A DNA stretch of 64,000 bases from contig NC_134970.1 in the NCBI RefSeq assembly GCF_965638725.1, positions 5,709,001-5,773,000 on the forward strand, given 5' to 3'. The notes beneath the pieces were generated by a model, which had not been told where the DNA came from, made no database searches, and saw nothing but the letters and a program-made list of their open reading frames with translations. Every line of letters begins with the position of its first letter. The first letter of the stretch is position 1. Positions 38,095 through 50,075 of the stretch are shown in pieces. The stretch comes from Aptenodytes patagonicus (lineage: Eukaryota > Chordata > Aves > Sphenisciformes > Spheniscidae). A program made the position numbers and the translations under genes.

Positions 38095-38115
38095 CCCCCC
38101 CCCCCCCCCCCCCCC
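38095..38115 (+). repeat. Poly-C tract (C21)
   Basis: Twenty-one consecutive C lie about 40 bases after the candidate KCNA2 donor site. Opposite-strand G makes it complementary to the poly-G tract 210 bases upstream, so the intervening DNA is bounded by an imperfect inverted homopolymer pair. Confidence 0.9.
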
Positions 38116-40200
38116 GCCGCTGCCCTGCTTAAATACAGCCTGGCCACAAACTGGGCAAATGGAGGGATTCGCGGTTTAGGCGCAAATACCACCTCGTCCT
38201 CGAGGCGTGCCACCCCAAATCTCACCCCTCCGAAATACAGGCATGGCTCCTGCCTGCAGTGGGCTGTGCAGGCAGGGAGAAAACTGAGGGTCTTTGGGCA
38301 AATCGTCTTCACCTCCTCCATGCTCCCCTCCCCAACTCCCAAATTTGCATGAATTAACCCCAAAGATGCTTGGGGGGGGGGGTGGGTGTTTGCCTCTAAG
38401 CAAAGGGAGCCAGGAAAGCATGCGATGGGGTGAAAGTAGGAGAAACTGAGTGCTGGGATGTGTGATGTCAACTCAGATGATGCCGTAACCACCTCTGATA
38501 AGCACCAAGCATCACCGCTTGGATTTGGACTCGGAGGAAGGAGCCTAGACCTCATGCCAAATAAAAATCAACATGTTAAAAAAAAGAAGTAAATCTCTGT
38601 GCTGTTAAACAAACCTGGGGTGTTTTGGGAAGGGAGAAAGGGGAGGAGAGAGTTTACAGGCAGGAGAAAAACTGTATTTAGAAAAAAAAAATTCAAGGTT
38701 GGTGGCTTTTTGGTGAAATGGGGGTTTGTGGCTGCTGGATATTTTTTGCAGCAGCAGAAAGATGGTGTTGGTGGTGTTTTAGCATGATGCTCGGAGGAGA
38801 CAGGGAACGTCAAATCCAGCCGAACTCCCGAGCCAGCCGCTGGGGAGCGAGCGGTGGGGAGAAAACGCAGGAAAAGGAGAAAAAACTGGGACAAATGCAA
38901 TCTCCTCTCCTCTGGGCCTGGCAGAAAAGGGTTAAGCGAAGCGGTTGAATGCTGCAAGCCTTGTCAGGGTTGTACTATTTTTTCTAGTGCATAAGGAGAA
39001 GGGAGAGGAGGGTTGCACGGAAAGGGGAAATTTCCAAGAAAAGAGGGATCTGCGGCAATATCTGCACCTCGGGTGATGAAGAGAGGAACCAACAGGCATA
39101 AATGGCCTGGAGACGGCTGAAATCTCTGCCGAGGAGATTGGGACCGTGGGGTTATTTTCCACCTACCTCCCCTACCCGGTTCTGTAATCCTGGCTCAAAG
39201 TAGACAAGTGGAGTTGGAGCTGAAGAAGGGAGGTTAGAGGTTTTTTTTTTTCTTTGGGAGGGAAAAAAAAAAATTAAAGAAAAAATGAGAGGTTGGTTGG
39301 ACCTCTCTGGGTTGAGCATCTCCATGATGTGAGGCAAGGCAGGATGAGCTAAATGAGCGCTCGTTAGGGGCAGGGATGCTGACGACCCGGCATCGACCGG
39401 GGACCAGAGCCTCAACATCCCCATGAGAAATTTTGCCCACCGGAGTCGAATTCCCACGGGGGGTGGGTCGGCCGGGGGGTTGGCTTTTGGGAGGATGGGG
39501 AGGGCGGATGCAGGTCTCGTGGATCCCACGGTCGGGCCCACGATGCTCGGGGCTCCACGGAGCCATCTGAGGGGGGACAGGTGGCCTTGGGGGGGGGCAG
39601 ACAGGGACCGGTGGGGGATTCAGTCTCGCGGATGAAGCCGGAGCCTCCTGAATCACCCGGGAACACGACGCGATGGCATGGGCGCTGCACCCAGTGGGTA
39701 CCACCGACTCTCGGGTGCTCGGCGGTGGCGGGAACCCACCGTGGCTTTGCAGAGCCTCAGCGGCTGGGGGGGGGGGCTGCATCGTTCCCCCCCGCCTCCC
39801 CTTCTCCTGGCACCGGCTCCCACGGGCAGCCCGGCCCCGCTGCACGCCGTGGCGTTGAGCGAGAGCGGAGGGAGATGGGGCTCTGGTTTTTTCCGCCTTG
39901 CCGCTAGTGCGCTCTCGCCCTCTTCTCGTGTTGCAGTGCAGGTTGGCCAGGCAGCGGGCAGACAGCTCGCCGGGAGGAAAAAGGGGGTGCCTGGAGGAGC
40001 TGGGGCTTTGCAGATGCTCCTTTCAAGCCCCCGGCAGCTTGCTACCTTCTTGCTGTTTTTTCCAGGCGATGCCACACCTCCCGAGGACACTGGGGACATC
40101 GGGTTTTGCTGAGCTTAGCATCTTTTCACCGTCGTACCGAAGGCATCAGACAGACGCTCATCTGCCCTGAAGTGCAGATCTGCAACAGCTACCGAGAAGA

Positions 40201-40243
40201 CTCTGTCTCTCTGTCTCTCTGTCTCTCTTTCTCTCTCTCTCCA
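40201..40243 (+). repeat. (CTCTGT)n/(CT)n microsatellite ending in a CAG
   Basis: A 43-base pyrimidine tract made of CTCTGTCTCT-type units ends in CTCCAG. The tract plus AG has the form of a splice acceptor with exon start at 40245, so it might feed an alternative KCNA2 5' UTR exon. It may equally be only a simple repeat. Confidence 0.75.
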
Positions 40244-41152
40244 GTCCAAACCATTACAAGACCTGACTTCCACCATCTGGGAATCTAACCCCTTTTATGT
40301 CCCTTCTCCTTTTTCTACGATGACTCACCATTATTTTTAACTTTGAAGAGAGAGGAAATTATGGGGATCTTGGAAGCCTGTATTTCTCTCTAGGATTTCC
40401 CCAGGGTCAGATAATCGGTGTTACTAAGAGACACTAAGATTTGGCTTCTCCAGGTAATGTGATTTGTTTTCTGTGTGCCATGGTGGTTTGCAGAGAATGA
40501 CAGGAGCCGGGACACCAGCGGTCGAGGAGGGGGACTGCAGTGGTCTGCGGGGCAGCTCGCATCGGCAGCTGCAAATTCAGGCAGCCGCAAAGCTTGCCCG
40601 GTTGGCTGCAGGCAGGGAGGGCAGCATGTCGCCTCGTCGCTTTATGGCCAGGGCAAGAGGATTGGGAAGGTGTCGAACTTAAAACCGGAGTTAGAGCTTT
40701 CCTGGAGGGTAGATTGCCTGAGATTGCACGGTTAAATGTTAACCCTTAGCTGCATGCCTGGAAATGAGCTGAGCCTGCTCTGCCTCTCCCCAGCACCCCG
40801 CGGAGTCCCCTCGCCGCTTTAGGGCGGGATGGGGTTATTTTTCTTCCTTCCTTTCTCTTCCCTTCCCCCTCTTTTTTTTTTTTTTTTAATTGGAATTTTT
40901 ATTTTTATCCAAAAAAAAAGTTCTGGTTTGCCAATGCCAGTTTTTCCGCGCTGGTTTTGAATAGGTGACGGTTCCTCAGGTGTTTTCTCTCTTCCACCTA
41001 ATGGGTTTCGATGGGAGTTTTTGAACTCTGTCCCAAAGAAGGCAAATTAACCCTCCCGAGGAAGGGGATAGACATGCTAGTGAAGAGAGCTGCTCTCCTC
41101 CCCCCAACTTTATTTCATCTCTTTCTTTCTCAGCAGGGGCGATTTTCTTTCC

Positions 41153-41239
41153 TTTTTTTTTATTTTCTCTTTTTTTTTTGTATCATCCCTTCGCCTTTTC
41201 ATGAGACACTTCCAAACCTACGTACCTGTCCTTCTGCAG
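41153..41239 (+). other. KCNA2: Predicted 3' splice acceptor of the KCNA2 coding exon
   Basis: A long T/C-rich tract (TTTTTTTT, TTTTCTCTTTTTTTTTTG, CTGTCCTTCTGCAG) ends with AG at 41238-41239. The coding exon would begin GATAGTAGCCCTGCC, leaving 81 untranslated bases with no upstream ATG before the start codon. Mammalian KCNA2 has the same arrangement of a non-coding 5' exon or exons and one exon holding the whole reading frame. Confidence 0.6.
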
Positions 41240-41299
41240 GATAGTAGCCCTGCCCTGAATCCGATCCCACCACCGGGCACTGGGAAGAGTTTAGCATAA

Positions 41300-42820
<1,521 letters not shown>

Positions 42821-42998
42821 TCGCTAAAATCTAGTAACTTATTTAAAGCTGAAGTGGAACAATTGCAGATATTGAGTGCTGCTCTGCATTGTAGTTAATA
42901 CAGTATTTTCTACGGTGTATATTTGGTTCTGCATGGGAAGCAATAGCTGTGTAAGTGACTTTTAACCTTTGATTTCCACACCGAATAAGCGTTCGTGC

Positions 42999-43021
42999 AA
43001 AAAAAAAAAAAAAAAAAAAAA
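42999..43021 (+). repeat. Poly-A tract (A23)
   Basis: Twenty-three consecutive A lie 180 bases after the KCNA2 stop codon, shortly after CCGAATAAG. If transcribed it would be an internal oligo(dT) priming site and could give a false short 3' end for KCNA2 in cDNA data. Confidence 0.9.
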
Positions 43022-44165
43022 GAACCCCGAACCATTTTGTTTCCCTTCTCCCATCCCAGGCTCGTGGCTTTCCCAAGATACGGAGCTGTTGGGCATTTCG
43101 AGCAACGGGATGGGGATGCGAGGGGCAGCTCCGGGCCATCCCGGGCTACCACGAACGCCGGTCCCTGTCCTGCAGAGCTGGGTGACAGCCAGCTTCCAGG
43201 CGTGGGGAACGGCTGGGAAAGGTCAGGCAGAGCTTAATGAAGGGAAGATGCAGTCGTGTGTCCGAATTGCTTGAAGGCTCGGGTTTCCGCCCCGGGAATG
43301 CCAAGTGTGAACGCATCGCCCAGGCTCATGTTTCATAACGGAAAATGCTGCATGCTGCAATAGTTTCAGCCACTGCAGTATGCCAGTGTGAGGCCCAGGG
43401 GAGGGATAATTAGTATGACGGCACATTATTTATTAAGTCTTAAATTTTCTACGCTAGGCATCGGGAGGGATGAGTAAATAAATCAAGCGCTTGGATTTTA
43501 TTTATTTATTTAGATGACACTTCCATCACCAATATTTCCAAGATCACCAAAGACACCTCCACTGACACATTGAAAATGAGTTGGAAAAAGCATCTTTTTT
43601 TATATCTATATATAAAACTGGAGCAACTATGCTGTGGCCTATAATATATTTATACTGCAGTGAAATTTAACCAGTAATACAGTACAGCTGCATGGATATT
43701 TGTTGCATGAATCTGAATATTTAATACACACACAAATATATATTTTCTTAGTAGACTATACAGTATTCATGTTTATAGTGTTTATAGATTCTCCGGTGGC
43801 TCGAAGGAGATTCATGGGAGTTAAAAATTCTCCATTATATTTAAAAGCTGGATGGGGAAGGTATGTGCTGACAACAGTTTGATAGATAACAAGGCAAAGC
43901 CTGAGTGTCTGAGCATCCAGACATGAGAGCCGACTAATGCAAGCGAGGGAAGGTGAGCTGAAAGTTAAACACCTGCACTCATTATGGGGCGAGTAATTAG
44001 TCATTAATCTTGGCGTCATGAGCAGAAACCGCAGTGGATCGGAGAGGGCATGAGGAGCAGGTGGAATGGCAGGTACCGGCTCTCCTGACTTGTTTGTTCA
44101 GCAATTTTCAGCCGTTTCCTGTACAATTACCATGTGTGTGTGTATAGATATTTAGAGAGCGACTA

Positions 44166-44200
44166 TAGGGCCAAATCCTCAGCAAACGTGAGCGCTCAGG
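44166..44200. repeat. Short amniote-SINE relic fragment
   Basis: AGGGCCAAATCCTCAGCAAA matches the start of the 'gggccaaatcctcagctggtgtaaatc' block common in archosaur and turtle genomes, then diverges. The match is very short. Confidence 0.3.
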
Positions 44201-44934
44201 GCATCGGGGGCTTCCCGGCTCAGGGGTGCCGGGATGGTGGGACATGGGCTGGAGCGGGATGACCTGCCCTGGGGCCCCCTTGGGATTGCCAGGGCAGGGT
44301 GCATTTTGGGCTGGAAAACTCCTTTTCAACCACGTAGAGCCTCGGGACTGGTGGTTTATTCTCTTACGGTGCAGAGGGCACATGCTGAGGCTGAGCTGGA
44401 TCCGAGCTCGTGCCTCTGAGCCTTTGCTTTGCCTTCTTCCAGGGTTTTTAGGAGGGGTGAGTTGAGGTGCAGAGGCCCTGAGGTTGTCTCTGCTTCTTCT
44501 TCATCCCTGGTGTTATCTGGAGATAGGTGGGAGCTGTCAGTCCAGGGGGATCTCACCTGCTTTCCCCATCCCCATCTGGATTTCCTTGCATTTTCCCCCA
44601 TTGCCAACAATCCCCGGGGACGGGCGCCCCATTCCTCTGCCAGATCATGGGAGAGCGATGCGAATCTCTTCCAGGACCATGGTCAAGCAAAGCCTCCCCG
44701 GGGTGCGGGATGGGGTTTAGCAGCCTGTTGAGTTGGAGAGAATTTGGGCTGAACTGAGGCACGGCCAGTGCTGTACCGCTGCGGTGAAGTGTGGGCACAA
44801 GGAGGGAACCCCACTGCAGAGCGTGCGAGGGAGGTCAGTCAGACCCTTCCTGAGCTCAGAGAGGAAAACCATACTAATAACAATAAAATAAACGGTGCTA
44901 GCGTATTCTACAGCAATGGTTCAAAATGCTGCTT

Positions 44935-45022
44935 TAGGGCCGGATCCATCTCTCGTGCTGATGTGGCTCCACTCGGCCAGGTGGAATCACTCCTCATTTT
45001 TATTTGATTGATTGATTGATTC
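44935..45022. repeat. Amniote-SINE relic followed by (GATT)n
   Basis: TTAGGGCCGGATCCATCTCT and then 'gctgatgtggctccactcggcc' follow the order of the 'gggccggatcctcagctggtgtaaatcggcgtagctccattg' repeat block. Immediately after comes GATTGATTGATTGATT (about 45006-45022), a simple repeat. The element is non-coding and diverged. Confidence 0.4.
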
Positions 45023-46254
45023 AGGCCTGGCTATAATTAATACCAAGTATCCATGGTTAGTGCACGAGAGTCCTGGTTTCTGCTTGGTGCAGAGGATCAG
45101 CAGCATCAATGTGTTGGGTCTCAAAGGTGCTCAGCACCACGCAGCCCGGGACCCCGGCCTGTTTTTAATTACATCTTGTTATATTAGGAGCCCTCTCCTC
45201 CCTCTTTGCTGCTGCAGCTCTGAAATGGGGGCTCCTGAAGCCCGTTAACATCTTAAACACACACAAAAAGAAGCAATGCAACCGACAGCAATAAATCTCT
45301 GCTTCTGAAGCTCATCCCATTGAATGGGACGGGGCTGGCGTGAGCCACCGGCTCGGGCGCGATTCCCAGGGCGGTCGGCCAGCTTCCATCGATCCGGCTC
45401 GTGGTGGGTCCGTGGGGATGTGAGCTTGCATGGGGAAGCTGCCTGATGCGCTGGGATTCTGCCCGCCCACCCGTGGGTGCCCCTAGCACCGGGCGATCCC
45501 ATCCCTAGTGTGCGGGAAAGCACCGAGGCCGAGGGCGGGTTGCTGCAGGGTTTTTGGGAGGATGCTGGCACTCAACTAGACTTTGCAATGTGCCCGGTTG
45601 TTTAACGCCTGTGGGCTTCGGATGATTTGGGGGGAGCGTTTGCCAGTTGGGAGCGTGAACGCCGTTGTGGGTCAGTAGGGAGGAAGATCATGGTTTTTTG
45701 GGGAGACGTGTTGTTTCGGGCACAGTGTCCCTGCGGGTTTTCCGAGGCTGGGCAGGAGGGGAGAGCGGGTCCGTGAGCAGCATCAGGCACATCCAAACCC
45801 ACTCACCAAGCTGGGGGGTCCCGGCTGCCTTGGGAAGCCCCAGAGCCACATCACAGGGATGAACAGGGCCAAAGAGCAAGAGGCCACATTCCTCCTGTTG
45901 TCACCAATGTGAGCTGGCATCCATCCCCATGGCAGGGGCCAGCACGGCCGGTCTCTTCCTTAGGATGGATCCTGCACCGCTTGCATTGACCCAGGCAGAT
46001 GTTCCTGGGGAAAATGAGCCCTGGTGGGAGAATGTCTCTGGGCTGCCCTTGGCGCCATGTTTGGGAAATAGGGAAAACACCCGGATAAGCGCTCGGATGT
46101 TTGATTCAGGGCAAAAAGGGGCCGTGGCTGGAAGTGATCCGTCAGGCTGCACGAAGCAGAGGGGTCCAGGTTTCTCCCTGGCACAGAGAAATGGTTCCCC
46201 TATAGCTTTTAATGGGATTTGTGCCTGCAGGTCGGAGCTCTAGTGCTATTTCTA

Positions 46255-46300
46255 GCTTTGCTTCTGACTCACTGATGTGATCTTGAACCAGTTTTTCAGG
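46255..46300 (-). repeat. Possible MIR-like relic, antisense
   Basis: 'gcttctgactcactgatgtgatcttg' resembles the MIR segment 'ctgctgactcactgtgtgaccttgggc' in reverse orientation. It is short and without the diagnostic box. Confidence 0.35.
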
Positions 46301-49300
46301 AGGAGACTGATTTTTTTTTTCTTTTCTTTATTTTTTTTTTCCTGAGGAATTTGGTTTGAGAGACTCTGGGCCTGTTTCTGCAGAGATGCTGAGCATCCAA
46401 AACTCCCCTTGACTCTGAAAGGGTGCAAAAATGAGCTTTAAAGTGGCTTAGACTGAGGATGCTAAATTAAGGACCGGGGAGCGGGAGAGTCCCACCATCT
46501 ACGTTAGATTGCATCAGGCCACCTAACGTAGGTGGTCTGGTTCCTTTCCCCCTCCTGTGGAGATGTTTGCCTCTCTCCAGGGCTGGGATGGAGGACTGAA
46601 GCTTTCTGCTCTGTGGACGTGCTCCTGGGTTGGCACCCAGAGGAGACAGCACCTGTATTTTAGTTTAATCCTTTGTGCCGTGGTTTTGGAGAGATGGAAA
46701 GTGGTGATTACAGCGCGGGTTGTCTTCTAACACCCAACCACATGCCTGAACCTGTGAGCAACCCGTCAGTCTTTTAATATCTTCCAAAATCTCTGTTAAG
46801 GGCAATGGGGTGAGGCTCAGGTACCGCCTGGACACCACCAAGTGATTAGGGCTGCTAGGAAAAAAAATATCTGTATGGGGCAATGTGTTTTATTGGGAAA
46901 CCTAATCTCTGCAGCGACGTTGTGTCGAAGTCCTACAGATGTGAATACAGAGCTATACGAAGAAAAAGATCTCTAGATTGGTGTTATGAGAGTGTAGCAC
47001 GTGGGTGTATAAATATGGGCATATTTGTGCATAAATACACAGAAGGAGAGAAAAAGACAGAGGAGGAGGAGGTATTTCAGGAAGGGCCTTGCTTTGTTAT
47101 CAGATAATTCCTGGGTCAGCCCTTGAAATTGCTGCCAAAGTCTTGTAGCTTTTCCAGAGCTTGCAATGCACTTAGGGACGGGCCCAAGTGAAGAAGGAGA
47201 TCCGGATCTGGCCTTGGAAGTGGGAGCAACCCGAGGGGCTGGTGGCGTCCGGCTCTGCGCATCCTTCTGCAAGCCGGCAGCTTTGCAGCATCTCTGCTCT
47301 GGATCCCGAATCCCCGGCTTGGGCCCGTCACAACCAGTTCTGTGACCGTGCAGGTGAAGCCAGGCAGAAGTCGAAGGGATTTGTTTGCGATGCAAGTGCT
47401 GTGCTGCGCCGGGTGGGGTTTTTCAGGGTTTTATTTTTGTAATGGATGGATTTGAAGTTCCTCGAACCATGCTGGCTTTGGGTCCCAGGGTGATGGCAAG
47501 AAGCATCTCCCTGCTTTGGAGCCAGGGTGGGTTTATCTCGGGGTCTCCATCCATGGGGGGTCCCAGTGGTTTCTTCTGTCAGTGGGAGCTGGTCAGCATG
47601 CTGCTAGGGTGAGAGGGGCTGAGAGGCGAGAAGAGGAGGAGTCAGCCCCGAACCATTTTGTTTTGCACCCCAAAAAAGGCTGTGGCTCCCTCCTCGCACC
47701 CGTGGCAGCATTCAACCTCCTCCATGTCCAGCGCATCCCTCGGTCCCTCCCGTTGGGGACCGGCCGCTGCCCCTCACCAGGAGCCCCGAGGGGGGACAAG
47801 GTCCCCCCGCCACGCGCCAGCCACTGTCCTGCCTCCGACCAAAGCACTGCCCTTCCCCAGCCCCATGTGAGCGGCACCCCCGTGGCCTTGGTCTCCCCAT
47901 GATGTTGCTGCATTTGGCTGCCCAGATGTCATCCCCCCCTTCTCAGAAACGGGTGTTCTGATCCTGCCGCATCCCATTGTGGGGGAGAGGGACCAGCCTC
48001 TGGCAGTGTAAATCATCCCTGAGAGCACAGCACTGATTTACAGCCCCAGCCCAGTTGTATGTATGTGATGAGAGATAAATTCCCTATCCATGTTTTTCCT
48101 CCGGGGGGGGGGAATGGTTTGGCTTGTAGGAACTGCTGGACATCATGTAACCACGCAAGGTCCACGCACGTGGACCCTCGTGGGGACCACATCCCCTCCC
48201 CAGACCTGCCTGGCTGTCCTGAGCTTCGGGTCGGTCTTTTGGGGTTTGTTTTTTTGGTTGTTTGTTTTGTTTTTTTTTTTTAATTTTTCTGCTGCCTATA
48301 AGACTGCAATTATCCGTTTGCGCTTGCTCCCTCATTGCTTGAGACTGCGCTCTTGTCCTCCAATGTCATACGCCGAAGCGCAAGGGGAAAAAATGGGTAT
48401 TGGATCAACCCTGCGTGCGGTGCCTCATTTGAGCGAATCACTAGGAAGAGGAAATCCAAGTAGGATTCATCCTAAGGATGCTGGAGCTGAACCTTTTGTT
48501 TCCATGGTTACGGGAGAAGTGGGACCAGGAATGGAGAGAGGCCTATAAACTGTTAAAGGAGGACTGGTGGGAATTTCAAGTCATTTAACCGTGCGTTTGC
48601 TAGACAAAAATTTAGACACCAGCTGTATCCGAATTGCACAGTGTGTATAGACGTTACTGCTCTTATTGACGACACGGGGGTGTCCTGGGGGTCGGGTGGA
48701 TCTATGGGCTGAGAGGCACCCGAGTCAATAAGGCTGACCGTTGTATATAGGTATACAGATCTGTGTACATACATATTCCAAATGAGCATTTGCTGTCTGG
48801 TTTATCATGAGTGTATATAATTTATTCTTCACAGAGTATCACAATTTTTGTAAATATCGGCACTAATTAAGAGAAAATAAATATGTATATTATTGAGGAG
48901 TTCTTTTGATATCAATTCCTTGGAGGGTGGGGAAGAAAAAGACAAGCAACTGTATTTTTGGTAGACTGGGTATTTTTTTTCTGTACATCTAAACCTTCTG
49001 TGAGAAAAGAAACAAACAGCCTCAACCTTGGAAAAACCAGTTTATGCTCCACCATCAGCCGGTCTGCAGGGGCTGTTGGAGGGGGAAACCCCCTGGGAGG
49101 AGCTGATGGGTCTCAGTGATGGGCGCCGGCGAGGACGGACACGCTGCATGGTGTGTACGGGATCCCCCATGGGATTTGCTCCAAAAAAGCTCCAGCAGCA
49201 ACGCAGGCGGAGGGGAAGGGGCTGGAGCTGGGGTCAAGCCCGCATTCCCCATCGTTCCCCACTCCACCAACTCGGATATCGGCCATGTCCGTGCAGGTAA

Positions 49301-49967
49301 CGGGGAATGGGTGGTGCTGGGGCATAAACCTGCTCTCAGGAAACCTCGTGGACACCCAATGGGTATTTTTTTAAGCTGGCGATCCCTCTTGGAAGAGGGA
49401 GAAGCAAACAGGCAGGGACGGTGCTAGTAGCACGTCCTCTGTGGGGTTAAAAACCTCATGTCCCCAGAGATGTCTCCTAGTAGGATCTCCGGCAGGGAAC
49501 GGGGATGGATTCCCCCGGGATGGCTTCGGCTCCTCTTGCAGAGGAATGTTTTGTTTGCTCCATCCCCAGGGAGCAACTGTAGCAGTATTTTCTCCTACTG
49601 TTTTGTCTTCTCTCCTACGAGTGTCTTGGGGCAGGAAAGGGCAGGGAAGGCGTTGGGGGCACTTGGTACTTGTGTTTCGGGGTTTGATCGTTTGCTTGGT
49701 GGCTTTCGCAGGCAGCGCCGCTGCTCTGGGCTTCCCTTCTTGCAGGGTAGAGCCGAGTTCGGCCACCTACTCTGTGCTCACGGGATGGAGAGTAAAACAT
49801 AAGGAAAAGAGATCCTTCTTCTCCCATGGCGTGGGCTGGTCCTGCTCGGCTCTAGGGAGTGGCACCACCTTGTAACCCAAGGGTTAGCACAGCAGCGCCA
49901 AACCTCCATCTCAGCCACCCCTGAATCCCCTCGTATTGGTCATGGAGGAGCCCCTGGTGCAGGCTCA

Positions 49968-50075
49968 AAGTCAGAGTCCTTGGGTTCAAGTGTCACTTGT
50001 GCCAGTAAGGCCGCTGTGTGACCCAGGGGACGTCATGTCCCATTCTGTGCCTCGGTTTCCCCATCTATAACACAG
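49968..50075 (-). repeat. MIR-like SINE relic, antisense
   Basis: The series 'agtccttgggttcaagtgtca', 'gctgtgtgacccagggga' and GCCTCGGTTTCCCCATCTAT follows the reverse-complement MIR consensus over about 105 bases. It is among the longest recognisable copies in the window. Confidence 0.7.

Larger units (their letters stand above)
38052..41239 (+). other. KCNA2: Predicted KCNA2 5' UTR intron / upstream region
   Basis: This would be the intron joining the donor at 38052 to the acceptor before the coding exon. It contains the poly-C tract, an ATTTGCAT octamer (38343-38350), a GC-rich CpG-containing block at about 39.4-40.0 kb that could instead hold a promoter or another non-coding exon, a CT microsatellite ending in CAG at 40244, and long T tracts at 40.87-40.89 and 41.15-41.18 kb. 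No coding exon is seen. Confidence 0.3.
42821..48905 (+). other. KCNA2: Probable long KCNA2 3' untranslated region
   Basis: Mammalian KCNA2 transcripts have multi-kilobase 3' UTRs. Here AT-rich, UTR-like blocks follow the stop codon (42.82-43.0, 43.43-43.85 and 48.55-48.99 kb), separated by GC-rich filler. An AATAAA lies at 43477-43482 (possible proximal signal), and another at 48876-48881 sits in a strongly AT-rich block with GU-rich sequence after it (possible distal signal). No other gene intervenes. Whether the transcript really reaches the distal signal cannot be seen from sequence. Confidence 0.4.
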
